Shown: positions 1 through 7,707, counted from the first letter of the stretch. The stretch: DNA of 9,742 nucleotides from an uncultured Lachnospiraceae bacterium (GCA_905236925.1 CAJOQS010000059.1:1-9742), one strand, 5' to 3'. The notes: generated by a model not told the origin, from the sequence alone. Translations and numbers: made by a program.

Positions 1-910
1 CAAAGGCTTCAACGACCTGCTCGGTCGTATGCCGCCTTCCGATCACGTCCAGTGTGCGCTGTACCATTGACTGCGGATTGATCGAAATTCTCGACACGCC
101 CTCTTCTTTCAGCATTTCAAGCTTTTCCCGCGTGATCGAATCGGGCCTGCCCGCTTCAACGGTCAATTCTGCCAGGTTTGAAAGATCGTAATTATCCTTT
201 ACACACCTGATGATGTCCCTTAGCTGCTCCGCCGAAATCGAAGTCGGAGTTCCGCCGCCGAAATAAACGGTTTCAAGCTTTCTTCCCGGAACGCACCCCG
301 CAACGGCTGCGATCTCCTTTTTCAGGGCTTCCAGATAGCCTTCGACGCAGTCCCCGAACCTGTCGATCGGGTGCGACCCGAAGGAGCAGTAATTGCAGAT
401 GCTCGGGCAAAACGGAATACCTGCATAAAGACTGTAGCCGTTTCTGTAATCAAGCTTCTCGAGAAGCTGGTACTCCACCGCGGCGATCCGTGTCGCCAGA
501 GCAGCCTTGCTCTCGGATACGCAGTAGTCCGAGGTCATGAACTGCACATTCTTCGCAAGTCCCTTCTCTATCCGCTCATAAACGAGCTTGGTGGGTCTGA
601 CTCCTGTCAGAATGCCCCACGGAAGTCCATGTCCTGTATAGTCCGAAAGAAGCCTGTAGACCGTCCTCAGAAGGGTGTTTCTGTAGTCCCTGTGCCTCTT
701 TTTGGGCGCAGTCTCTTCGGAAGTGAACGTCTGAGATACAGTGGCATTTCCGGTGCCTTCAAGTGTGACGGTGATCATTTCTTCCTCAAGATCGAGCCTT
801 ATGTTCAGCTCTCCCTTTTCGTTATGCTTCAGAGGAAAGAATTCCTTTATCAGCGGTTCCACGTCCTGCCTGAAGTCCAGCCCTCTGATATCTATCGTAA
901 CATTACTCAT
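1..910 (-). CDS. hemZ: Radical SAM protein HemZ (coproporphyrinogen dehydrogenase family), C-terminus beyond window edge
   Basis: The frame is open from an ATG at 908-910 leftward to the window edge, giving 303 residues of a protein that is usually near 490. It starts MSNVTIDIRG. The HemZ-type segment GILTGVRPTK is at residues 99-108. The radical SAM cluster motif CPSICNYC is at 168-175, with C168, C172 and C175 as the CX3CX2C iron-sulfur ligands. The SAM-binding FGGGTPT is at 217-223, followed by a VEAGRPD strand. The family is annotated as oxygen-independent coproporphyrinogen III oxidase/dehydrogenase for anaerobic haem synthesis. Many HemN-like relatives are not true oxidases, and HemW-like roles exist, so the exact reaction is uncertain while the family is firm. 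It is the third gene of the rel operon. Its start overlaps the upstream hydrolase stop by 8 bp (ATGAGTAA), and ACGGAG at 922-927 is a somewhat distant ribosome binding site, which suggests translational coupling. Confidence 0.93.
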   Translation of the reverse strand, partial: MSNVTIDIRGLDFRQDVEPLIKEFFPLKHNEKGELNIRLDLEEEMITVTLEGTGNATVSQTFTSEETAPKKRHRDYRNTLLRTVYRLLSDYTGHGLPWGILTGVRPTKLVYERIEKGLAKNVQFMTSDYCVSESKAALATRIAAVEYQLLEKLDYRNGYSLYAGIPFCPSICNYCSFGSHPIDRFGDCVEGYLEALKKEIAAVAGCVPGRKLETVYFGGGTPTSISAEQLRDIIRCVKDNYDLSNLAELTVEAGRPDSITREKLEMLKEEGVSRISINPQSMVQRTLDVIGRRHTTEQVVEAF

Positions 911-1583
911 CTACGCTGTTGCTCCGTAAGAACGAATTATGCTGCTTTTCATGCGCGATCGAAGTCATGTCGCCGTGTCCGGGAAAGACCTTGATATTAT
1001 CGTTGAGCACCGCAAGCTTTTCTCTGATCGAAGATAGCAGAAGATCCGAATCCCCTGTCGGAAGATCGCTTCTTCCGATGCTCTCATAGAAAAGCGTGTC
1101 GCCCGTAAACATAATATCATGGTCTTCGACAAGATAGCACACTCCTCCGATGGTATGTCCGGGTGTCGCGATGACCCTGATCCTGAAGCCCGCGGTTTCA
1201 ATAATGTCACCGTCATGAAGCAGCACATCCGCCGAGGTGGTATATTTCATGTGCGCCGTCATAAGCGAACTGTTAAGCTCGGCGTCCCTGAGTATCTTCT
1301 GCTCGTCCTCATGGGCATAGACAGTGGTGTTGTACTTAATCTTAAGCTCGTTTACAGCCATGATGTGGTCAAAATGACCGTGCGTGAGCAATACCGCGTC
1401 CGGCAGAAGTCCGATATCGTTGATCTCAGATGTGATCTTGATCGGTTCGGCACCGGGATCGATCAGGAAGCCCTCCATGCTATCCTCATTCATGGCCATA
1501 TAGCAGTTGGCCTGAAAAAGTCCGACCGGAATCCTCCTGATAAGCAGTCCTTTTCGTCTGTAGATCTCTTCACATGCAGCCAT
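903..1583 (-). CDS. Metallo-beta-lactamase-fold hydrolase, YqgX/glyoxalase II-like
   Basis: A 226-residue soluble protein with all the metal-binding signatures of the superfamily: HGHFDH (HxHxDH) at 68-73, H143 in PGHTIGG, D162 in TGDTLF, and H203 in PGHGD. The GRSDLP stretch at 170-175 and the overall size, slightly above the usual 205-215, match the compact YqgX-like branch of hydroxyacylglutathione-hydrolase-like proteins. These lack the long C-terminal substrate domain of classical glyoxalase II. A binuclear zinc or iron site and hydrolysis of a thioester or similar ester are inferred from the family; the substrate is unknown. The start at 1583 is preceded by AAAGGGGTGA at a 6-nt spacing, and this site abuts the rel stop codon. 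The gene sits 15 bp downstream of rel and overlaps hemZ by 8 bp, so it should be co-transcribed with both. Confidence 0.93.
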   Translation of the reverse strand: MAACEEIYRRKGLLIRRIPVGLFQANCYMAMNEDSMEGFLIDPGAEPIKITSEINDIGLLPDAVLLTHGHFDHIMAVNELKIKYNTTVYAHEDEQKILRDAELNSSLMTAHMKYTTSADVLLHDGDIIETAGFRIRVIATPGHTIGGVCYLVEDHDIMFTGDTLFYESIGRSDLPTGDSDLLLSSIREKLAVLNDNIKVFPGHGDMTSIAHEKQHNSFLRSNSVDE

Positions 1584-1598
1584 CAGCCGTCACCCCTT

Positions 1599-3866
1599 TC
1601 AACCCATATTTCTCTGGATGTCGATAACACCTTCAATGTTCCTGAGCTTCGCGGTGATGTTAGCCAGGGTCTCCTTGTCCTTGACCGAGAAGCCCAGCGT
1701 AACGGTCGCAATACCCTGTTTGCTGGTCCTGGCGTTCATCGATGTAACGTCAATGTGGTTCTCTGTGGTAATCTTTGAAATATCAAGCAGGACGCCGGAT
1801 CTGTTCTTAACGTAGAGATTGATCTCGGTAGAGAACATCTCGTCTCCGGCCTGATTCTTGACCTCATTCCATTCCGCCGGAATAAGCCTTGCCCTCTCAT
1901 CCTCGGAAAGACTGATAATATTGATGCAGTCGGTCCTGTGGATCGAAACGCCGCGCCCGCGGGTCACAAAACCGCATATCTCGTCGCCGGGGACAGGGGA
2001 GCAGCACTTTGAAAAATGGACCGCAACGTCGTTGACGCCCTGAACGATAATGCTTCCCTTTGCGGCGAGCATCGTCTTCTTTTCGAAGGAGGTGTCGGCA
2101 AAGGCGTCCAGAACATTCTCATCGGTCATTTCCTTGCGCTGTGTCTTCTCGAATTCCTCAAGAAGGCGGGTAACGACCTGGCCTTCCTTTAAGCCGCCGT
2201 GACCGATCGACGCATATATCGAATCCCAGTCCCTGTATCCGTATTTGCGGAGAACAGCAGCCTCGAATTCGGTTCTGAGTATATCTACAGGGTTGATACC
2301 CTTTGTCTTGCAGTAGGTAAGAAGGAGATCCTTGCCCTTGACAATGTTGTCTTCCTTGAACTCCGACTTGAACCACTGATTGATCTTGTTCTTGGCCTGC
2401 GTGGTCTTGACGATCTTGAGCCAGTCTCTTGACGGTCCCTTTGAGTTCTGCGAGGTGATGATCTCGACCTGATCGCCGTTCTGAAGCACATAGTCAATGG
2501 GAACCATCTTGTTGTTAACCCTGGCTCCGACCATCTTGTTGCCTACGGCGCTGTGAATGCTGTACGCAAAATCAACCGGAGTGGCACCCACGGTAAGGTT
2601 CTTGACCTCTCCCGACGGAGTAAAGCAGAAAACGCTGTCCGAGAAAAGGTTCAGGTCATCCTTAAGGAGCATCATGAACTCCTTATTGTCGGAAAGCTCC
2701 TGTTGCCACTCAAGGATCTGACGAAGCCAGCTGAGCTTCTCCTCCTCGGAATCGGGAGAAGACTTGCCCTCAGGATCGGTCTTATACTTCCAGTGGGCTG
2801 CGATACCGTATTCAGCTATCCGGTGCATCTCCTGGGTTCTGATCTGAACCTCGAAGGGCTGTCCCGAGGAGCTGATCAGCGTCGTATGGAGAGACTGGTA
2901 CATATTCGGCTTCGGCATCGCGATATAGTCCTTGAATCGTCCCGGGATGGGCTTGTACATCTCGTGGATCACTCCGAGGGCCGCGTAGCAGTCCTTGATA
3001 TCGCTGACGATTATGCGAACCGCGAACAGATCGTATATCTGGTCGAGGGTCTTGTTCTGTGTGACCATCTTCTTATAAATGGAGAACAGATGCTTCACGC
3101 GTCCGTTGACCTTTGCGTCAATGCCCGCTTCGGAGATGTGATCGCCAACCTCGGCAACGATCTCATTGATGAAATCGTCCTTCTCGGCAAGCTTGGCGCT
3201 GACATTTTCGGAAAGCTCCTTATATGTGATGGGTTCAAGATAGCGGAGGCTCAGATCGTCAAGCTCGATCTTTATGCGGGATATACCGAGCCTCTGCGCG
3301 ATAGGACAGTAAATGTCCATCGTTTCCTTTGATTTCTCGTACTGCTTGTTCGGCGGCTGATACTGCATCGTCCTCATATTATGAAGACGGTCCGCAAGCT
3401 TGATAAGAATAACCCGGATATCCTTTGCCATTGCAAGGAACATCTTTCTGAGGTTTTCCGCCTGAAGTTCGACCTTGTCGGTGGAATAGTTCAGCTTTGT
3501 CAGCTTGGTGACGCCGTCAACGAGAAGAGCTATCTCCTCGCCGAAAAGCTCCTTGACATCGTCATAGGTAAGTCTTGTGTCTTCAACAACATCGTGCAGC
3601 AGGCCGGCGGCTATGCTCTCGATATCAAGCTCGAGATCTGCAAGTATTATCGCAACACAAATAGGGTGAATAATGTACGGTTCACCCGATTTACGCTTCT
3701 GGTCCTTATGAGCTTCGCAGGCAACACTGTAAGCCTTCTCGATAACATCGATGCCCTTGACGGCATGATACTGTTTGATCCTGTCGATCAGAATATCATG
3801 CAGCTTATCGGGATCGGTAAAATCGGAAGGATTGCATATCCCTACGTTTTTCTCCTTATAACTCAT
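1599..3866 (-). CDS. rel: Bifunctional (p)ppGpp synthetase/hydrolase (Rel/RelA-SpoT family)
   Basis: A 755-residue long-form RSH protein controlling the stringent response. It makes (p)ppGpp from ATP and GDP/GTP on starved ribosomes and degrades it otherwise. Numbering is from the ATG at 3864-3866. The hydrolase HD domain is at about 45-200, with H67 (YIIHP), HDVVED at 91-96 and D159 in ADRLHNM. The synthetase domain is at about 250-365, with RFKD at 310-313, YQSLH at 323-327 and EVQIRT at 339-344. A TGS domain at about 405-469 is followed by helical and zinc-finger-like regions (CCSPVPGD at 621-628, H643, C647). An ACT domain at about 678-752 ends the protein. RFKD, rather than the ExDD of synthetase-only RelA, marks the bifunctional type, and the hydrolase motif is intact. 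The frame extends to a TTG at 3888-3890, but AGGTGA lies 7 nt before the internal ATG, so I start there. It is the first gene of the operon with the hydrolase and hemZ. Confidence 0.97.
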   Translation of the reverse strand: MSYKEKNVGICNPSDFTDPDKLHDILIDRIKQYHAVKGIDVIEKAYSVACEAHKDQKRKSGEPYIIHPICVAIILADLELDIESIAAGLLHDVVEDTRLTYDDVKELFGEEIALLVDGVTKLTKLNYSTDKVELQAENLRKMFLAMAKDIRVILIKLADRLHNMRTMQYQPPNKQYEKSKETMDIYCPIAQRLGISRIKIELDDLSLRYLEPITYKELSENVSAKLAEKDDFINEIVAEVGDHISEAGIDAKVNGRVKHLFSIYKKMVTQNKTLDQIYDLFAVRIIVSDIKDCYAALGVIHEMYKPIPGRFKDYIAMPKPNMYQSLHTTLISSSGQPFEVQIRTQEMHRIAEYGIAAHWKYKTDPEGKSSPDSEEEKLSWLRQILEWQQELSDNKEFMMLLKDDLNLFSDSVFCFTPSGEVKNLTVGATPVDFAYSIHSAVGNKMVGARVNNKMVPIDYVLQNGDQVEIITSQNSKGPSRDWLKIVKTTQAKNKINQWFKSEFKEDNIVKGKDLLLTYCKTKGINPVDILRTEFEAAVLRKYGYRDWDSIYASIGHGGLKEGQVVTRLLEEFEKTQRKEMTDENVLDAFADTSFEKKTMLAAKGSIIVQGVNDVAVHFSKCCSPVPGDEICGFVTRGRGVSIHRTDCINIISLSEDERARLIPAEWNEVKNQAGDEMFSTEINLYVKNRSGVLLDISKITTENHIDVTSMNARTSKQGIATVTLGFSVKDKETLANITAKLRNIEGVIDIQRNMG

Positions 3867-3873
3867 GGCAACA

Positions 3874-3879
3874 TCACCT
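3874..3879 (-). promoter_or_regulatory. Ribosome binding site deciding the rel start
   Basis: The minus strand reads AGGTGA, 7 nt upstream of the ATG at 3864-3866. An upstream in-frame TTG at 3888-3890 has no comparable purine-rich site, so the ATG is the better start. Confidence 0.8.
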
Positions 3880-3913
3880 GCCCGCAGCAAAATAAAATAC
3901 TTGGTAATTTATC

Positions 3914-3942
3914 ATTTTACATCCAGAAAGACAATGTGTCAA
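3914..3942 (-). promoter_or_regulatory. Sigma-A promoter for the rel operon
   Basis: On the minus strand, a perfect -35 TTGACA (3942-3937) and a -10 TAAAAT (3919-3914) are separated by 17 bp. Transcription would begin near 3907, giving a leader of about 40 nt before the rel ATG. It lies back to back with the promoter of the plus-strand gene. Confidence 0.8.
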
Positions 3943-3968
3943 ACTATCGCTGCATTTCCACAGAATCT

Positions 3969-3998
3969 TTGACTTTCCGCGGGTATTGGGATTATAAT
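3969..3998 (+). promoter_or_regulatory. Sigma-A promoter for the YitT-family gene
   Basis: TTGACT (3969-3974) and TATAAT (3993-3998) are spaced by 18 bp. The expected start is near 4005, giving a leader of about 57 nt. The leader contains a small hairpin (CGCGA at 4016-4020 with TTGCG at 4024-4028) and the ribosome binding site AGGAGA at 4048-4053. Confidence 0.8.
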
Positions 3999-4061
3999 GT
4001 TATTTGTGAGAAGATCGCGAATATTGCGTCAAAACCGCGTTGAATACAGGAGAACAGACAT

Positions 4062-4952
4062 ATGCTTAAATCAAGCACGACAGAGGAACGTATCAGCCAT
4101 CTTAAAGGGAACATGCTCATCAGGATTTTTATAATCGCTCTTGCCTCTCTCCTTATGGCTGTCAATATCAATACCTTTGTACACACAGGCGGACTTCTTC
4201 CCGGCGGTGCGACCGGTCTTTCGCTTCTTATTCAGGAAGTGGCCCTCAAGATGTTCAACATCAACCTGTCCTATACGCTTATCAACGTTCTGATCAATGC
4301 CATACCTATCTATATTGGGTTTAAATACATCGGCAAGAAGTTCACACTCCTCTCCTGCGGTTTCATTCTCCTTACCGCTGTACTCAAGGATATTCTTCCT
4401 CTGTATGTCATCACCGAGGATATACTTCTTATCAGCGTTTTCGGAGGATTGATCAACGGCGCGGCGATAAGCATCTGTCTTCTGATGGATGCCACGAGCG
4501 GTGGAACCGATTTTGTTGCGATCTATCTTTCCGAAAGGCGCGGCATCGACTCCTTCAACGTCATTCTTCTTATCAATGCCGTGATCCTCATTGCAGCCGG
4601 TCTAATGTTCAGCTGGGACAAGGCTCTCTACTCCATCATTTTCCAGGTGACCTCGACCGGCACCATACATCTTCTTTACAGGAAATACCAACAGGTCACA
4701 CTGTTCATTGTCACAAATATGCCGGATGAGATCAGCTCCTCCATCTACAAGATAAGCAATCACGGAGCAACGGTCATCAATGCGTTCGGTTCTTACAAGC
4801 ATACAGAAAGGACTATCGTTTATTCCGTTGTTTCCAATGCAGAATCCGCTCGTGTCATAAGTGCCGTTAAGGAAACCGACCCCAACGCATTTATCAATGT
4901 CATGAAAACAGACAGGGTCGTTGGGCAATTCTATCATCGCCCGACTGACTGA
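4062..4952 (+). CDS. YitT family membrane protein (DUF161 repeats plus C-terminal DUF2179)
   Basis: A 296-residue integral membrane protein. The N-terminal two thirds are strongly hydrophobic, with five or six likely membrane segments between residues 18 and 205. They carry the two glycine-rich repeat signatures of the YitT/DUF161 family: GGLLPGGATGLSLLI at 43-57 and DATSGGTDFVAIYLS at 143-157. The soluble C-terminal part, about 210-290, fits DUF2179, with HGATVINAFGSY at 234-245 and a closing stretch VMKTDRVVGQFY at 280-291. The molecular function of the family is not established; a transport role is often assumed. AGGAGA lies 8 nt before the ATG. The gene appears monocistronic, with its own promoter and a terminator directly after it. 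It is divergent from rel. Confidence 0.92.
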   Translation: MLKSSTTEERISHLKGNMLIRIFIIALASLLMAVNINTFVHTGGLLPGGATGLSLLIQEVALKMFNINLSYTLINVLINAIPIYIGFKYIGKKFTLLSCGFILLTAVLKDILPLYVITEDILLISVFGGLINGAAISICLLMDATSGGTDFVAIYLSERRGIDSFNVILLINAVILIAAGLMFSWDKALYSIIFQVTSTGTIHLLYRKYQQVTLFIVTNMPDEISSSIYKISNHGATVINAFGSYKHTERTIVYSVVSNAESARVISAVKETDPNAFINVMKTDRVVGQFYHRPTD

Positions 4953-4984
4953 CGAAATGCTTCACTTTTTGTAGTTTTTTCCTG

Positions 4985-5029
4985 TGCAGACATCACGAAC
5001 AATGTTTTTTGTGTTGTCTGCATTTTTTT
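4985..5029 (+). terminator. Rho-independent terminator after the YitT-family gene
   Basis: The inverted repeat TGCAGACA (4985-4992) pairs with TGTCTGCA (5015-5022). After one T-T mismatch it continues with CAC/GTG and further A-T or wobble pairs around a small loop. Seven T residues follow at 5023-5029. It begins 32 bp after the stop codon. Confidence 0.85.
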
Positions 5030-5041
5030 ATGAAATTCATA

Positions 5042-5069
5042 TTGCATTCGCTTCACAATAAAATATAAT
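5042..5069 (+). promoter_or_regulatory. Probable sigma-A promoter for the chemotaxis protein
   Basis: TTGCAT (5042-5047) and a perfect TATAAT (5064-5069) are 16 bp apart, in an A+T-rich stretch right after the terminator. The leader would be about 47 nt. I looked for a sigma-D (flagellar, TAAA...GCCGATAA) promoter, which would be common for a chemoreceptor, and did not find one. Confidence 0.6.
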
Positions 5070-5110
5070 TATATAAAGAGAGGTATAAATAGCTATTTTC
5101 TATACAATGT

Positions 5111-5116
5111 GAGGTG
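5111..5116 (+). promoter_or_regulatory. Ribosome binding site deciding the chemoreceptor start
   Basis: GAGGTG is 6 nt before the ATG at 5123. An in-frame GTG at 5114-5116 lies inside this site, so it is part of the ribosome binding site and not the start codon. Confidence 0.8.
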
Positions 5117-5122
5117 TGTTTT

Positions 5123-6799
5123 ATGAAGAAATTTCGAATGAGTTTTAAAACGATCTTCCTGTTCACAGGAATACTTCCGATGCTCGGAGTATCTATTTTT
5201 CTCAGCATCATTGCGTGCAATCTTTCCGAGACCAATCTTAAGGAATCCCAGAAGACCACGCTCCGTTCCACCGCCATGACGCTGAAGGAGTATTTCCAGT
5301 ACGATATCATCGCGAACGGCAGCGTAGACTACGAAGAATACGCCGATCATGAGTATATGAACATTCTTATAGACGAGGATATCCAGCAGACTCTGTTTGA
5401 GGGCGACACCCGCTTCCTTACCTCGATCAAAGGTGACGACGGTTCTTATTTTGAGAACACGAAAGCCAATCCCGACATCTGGGCAGCAGTAAGCCGCAAG
5501 GAGGATTACTACGCCGAGAATGTTATCATCAATCACGAGGAGTACATGGTTTATTATACTCCCGTTTATGCCGACGCTTCGAACGCCAAGGTCTGGGGTA
5601 TGGCGTTCAGCGGTATTCCGATGAAGGATATCACTGAAAATGTCAACAAGCTCCGTCTTCAGATCGGTGTTATCGTTGCGGTCGCCTGCCTTGTTCTCAA
5701 CATACCGCTCTATCTTCTGGCCAAAACATATACTGATTCACTTGCCACCATTGTTGAAGATATGAACGCTCTCGCAAACGGTGACCTCGGCGAGAAGTCA
5801 TTTAAGGAATCATTTTGTACCGAATTCAACTCCGCAGGTGCTGCGATCGTCAATACTCAGCGCAAGCTGAACTCAACAGTCGGAAAGATCCGCGAAACAT
5901 ACAACACTCTGCATGGTTCCGTTGAATCCGTTGATGATCTTTCCAACAATTCCGCAAATGAGATCACAAGCTCGTCGAACCTCATCACTCAGATGGCCAA
6001 TACAGCCATGAGCATGGCTGAGAACGTTCAGAACGTTAATGCCGTTGCAATCGATCTCGGCAACTCCATCGAGAGTATTTCCGCCAGCTCCACCCAGGCT
6101 TCTGATCAGGCCGACGTAATGAGCAAGGCCAACGAGGAAGCTATGAGGAACATCCGCGAAGTTTACGACAGCAACGAGCGCTCCGTTGACGCGATCATCA
6201 GGATCAACGAGCAGACCAAAAGTGCCGCTGAAGCCGTTAACAATATCCGTTCTGCAGCAGACGTTATCGCCAACATTGCCGGTCAGACCAACCTGCTCGC
6301 TCTCAACGCCTCCATCGAGGCCGCAAGAGCCGGTGAATCCGGTCGTGGTTTTGCTGTTGTAGCCGAGAACATCCGTGAGCTTGCCGAGCAGAGTAACGCT
6401 TCCGCTCAGGACATCAGAAAGTCTGTAGAGGATGTTGTCACACAGGTTGGTGAATGCGCCGAGATGGCTAACAATGCCAAGGATATGATGGTCAACCAGC
6501 AGACCCTTGTCAGGACCGTATCCGAGAATATGAAGAGCTTCAGCAGCTCCGTTTCCGATGTTGCTTCCGGCATCACCAAGGTTTCCAACGAGGTCAACTC
6601 GCTTAATTCCATTAAGGAGACCATCGTTACCAACGTTACCGATCTGTCCGCTATCTCGGAAGAGAACGCCGCATCGGCCGCCGAGGTTTCAACAAACATC
6701 GACAACATCGCTTCGAACATTACCGGCACCAAGGACGAATCCACCAGGATGCGCGGCATGGCTGAGGATCTGAGCAAGGAGCTGGGATTCTTCAAATAA
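5123..6799 (+). CDS. Methyl-accepting chemotaxis protein with single Cache-like sensor domain
   Basis: A 558-residue transmembrane chemoreceptor. A first membrane segment at about 11-33 and a second at about 179-201 enclose an extracellular domain of some 145 residues. Its pattern (QTLFEGDTRFLTS at 89-101, then YFENTKAN, EYMVYYTPVY at 140-149 and VWGMAFSGIPM at 157-167) resembles single Cache domains of the sCache_3 type, which bind small ligands; the ligand cannot be told. A HAMP-like linker follows at about 202-255, without the usual early proline. The rest is a long helical signalling domain. Its hairpin tip, IAGQTNLLALNASIEAARAG at 385-404 continuing GRGFAVVAENIRELAEQS at 407-424, is nearly the family consensus and docks CheA/CheW. 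EENAASAAEV at 513-522 is a plausible methylation region. There is no CheR-tethering pentapeptide at the C-terminus. No other chemotaxis or flagellar gene is in view. Confidence 0.95.
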   Translation: MKKFRMSFKTIFLFTGILPMLGVSIFLSIIACNLSETNLKESQKTTLRSTAMTLKEYFQYDIIANGSVDYEEYADHEYMNILIDEDIQQTLFEGDTRFLTSIKGDDGSYFENTKANPDIWAAVSRKEDYYAENVIINHEEYMVYYTPVYADASNAKVWGMAFSGIPMKDITENVNKLRLQIGVIVAVACLVLNIPLYLLAKTYTDSLATIVEDMNALANGDLGEKSFKESFCTEFNSAGAAIVNTQRKLNSTVGKIRETYNTLHGSVESVDDLSNNSANEITSSSNLITQMANTAMSMAENVQNVNAVAIDLGNSIESISASSTQASDQADVMSKANEEAMRNIREVYDSNERSVDAIIRINEQTKSAAEAVNNIRSAADVIANIAGQTNLLALNASIEAARAGESGRGFAVVAENIRELAEQSNASAQDIRKSVEDVVTQVGECAEMANNAKDMMVNQQTLVRTVSENMKSFSSSVSDVASGITKVSNEVNSLNSIKETIVTNVTDLSAISEENAASAAEVSTNIDNIASNITGTKDESTRMRGMAEDLSKELGFFK

Positions 6800-6840
6800 G
6801 TGTTGGTTAGAAGTGGATTGAATTGAAATTATATAAGCAA

Positions 6841-6870
6841 AAAGGGCGTCTGCTTTTGCAGATGCCCTTT
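6841..6870 (+). terminator. Intrinsic terminator after the chemotaxis protein
   Basis: AAAGGGCGTCTGC (6841-6853) and GCAGATGCCCTTT (6858-6870) form a 13-bp stem with one G-T wobble around a TTTT loop. The T tract is short (TTT, then AATATA). An A-rich run precedes the stem, so it may also work in the opposite direction. Confidence 0.8.
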
Positions 6871-6977
6871 AATATACCCTACTGCCGAGAAAGTGTTTTT
6901 CCTAAATAATTCCCTCTCATCGATATCGTTTGCAACCCCTGTCCCCTCGTTAACCCCCGCATTCATTATAAAAACTG
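6871..6977. other. Noncoding gap with C-rich runs
   Basis: The stretch between the terminator and the pssA promoter shows no plausible gene. It holds three C runs (6936-6939, 6943-6946, 6954-6958), with a weaker CCC at 6912-6914. I recognise no riboswitch or operator here. Confidence 0.5.
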
Positions 6978-7006
6978 TTGAAAAAAGTCACCCTTCAATT
7001 TATAAT
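6978..7006 (+). promoter_or_regulatory. Sigma-A promoter for the pssA-psd-holA operon
   Basis: TTGAAA (6978-6983) and a perfect TATAAT (7001-7006) are spaced by 17 bp. The start should fall near 7013, giving a leader of about 44 nt that ends in GGTAGGA (7045-7051) before the pssA ATG. Confidence 0.8.
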
Positions 7007-7056
7007 TTTATAGGTTAAGGTTTAAGATAACACACTATTTTGAAGGTAGGAAAAAT

Positions 7057-7707
7057 ATGATCGGTATTTACAATTATACGGTTATCATCACATATCTGAG
7101 TGTTGTTTCTGCGGGAACAGGCATGTTCTTTGCTACACAGCACAACCTGAAGGCAGCCATTTTCTTTATGATGTTCTCCGGATTGTGTGATATGCTTGAC
7201 GGTCCCATCTCCAGGACCAAGAAGGATCGTACCGAGACCGAGAGGAAGTTCGGCATACAGATCGATTCCCTGAGTGACTGCATCAGCTTCGGTGTACAGC
7301 CTGCCGTGCTTTACTACTTCATCACCAAAACACTGATGCCCGAGAACAGGGGAATTCAAGTTGCCGCTTTCATCCTTGGCGTGGCGCTTATGCTTGCTGC
7401 AGTTATCAGGCTCGCATTTTTCAATGTTTCCGAGGAGGACAGGCAGAAGGCCGAGGGTGAGAAGCTTCGCAGCTATTACAGAGGTCTTCCCGTTACGAAT
7501 GTTACATGGATCCTGCCCTTATTCTTCCTTTGCGGTTTCTTCCTCAAGGGCCTTGCTTTTAATGTTGTGATGCTGTTCTCGGAAGGCCTTACAGCGTTTC
7601 TTTTCCTTTTGGATTTTAAGATGCCCAAGGTTCACGGCAAGAAACTGATCCCTGTCGGAATCGGCGGCGCCCTTGTATTTATCGGCGTTTATCTTGTTCA
7701 GCTCTGA
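7057..7707 (+). CDS. pssA: CDP-diacylglycerol--serine O-phosphatidyltransferase (PssA-like CDP-alcohol phosphatidyltransferase)
   Basis: A 216-residue membrane enzyme expected to join CDP-diacylglycerol and L-serine to give phosphatidylserine. The CDP-alcohol phosphotransferase motif lies at 45-74: D45, D48, G49, R53, G66, D70 and D74. The four aspartates bind the metal ions and the CDP-lipid. Two departures from the textbook pattern DxxDGxxAR-x8-GxxxDxxxD are visible: serine at 52 replaces alanine, and 12 residues rather than about 8 separate R53 from G66. The later stretch IRLAFFNV (117-124) with YRGLPVT (141-147) is typical of serine-specific members. Hydrophobic segments run through the rest of the protein. 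The neighbouring psd, which consumes phosphatidylserine, supports serine as the alcohol. The gene leads the operon, with its stop 20 bp before the psd start. Confidence 0.92.
   Translation: MIGIYNYTVIITYLSVVSAGTGMFFATQHNLKAAIFFMMFSGLCDMLDGPISRTKKDRTETERKFGIQIDSLSDCISFGVQPAVLYYFITKTLMPENRGIQVAAFILGVALMLAAVIRLAFFNVSEEDRQKAEGEKLRSYYRGLPVTNVTWILPLFFLCGFFLKGLAFNVVMLFSEGLTAFLFLLDFKMPKVHGKKLIPVGIGGALVFIGVYLVQL

Noticed and set aside
2553..3332. Long open frame on the plus strand opposite rel
   Set aside because: It lies fully inside rel on the other strand, resembles no family I know, and has no ribosome binding site that stands out. Rel is conserved from end to end, so this is an antisense shadow. 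The same holds for the plus-strand frames at 371-994, 1119-1778 and 3381-4043.
3867..3890. TTG start for rel at 3888-3890
   Set aside because: It adds eight residues without a ribosome binding site, while AGGTGA is ideally placed for the ATG at 3864-3866.
4005..4061. Attenuator or riboswitch in the leader of the YitT-family gene
   Set aside because: Only one 5-bp hairpin is present, with no T tract and no conserved aptamer sequence that I recognise.
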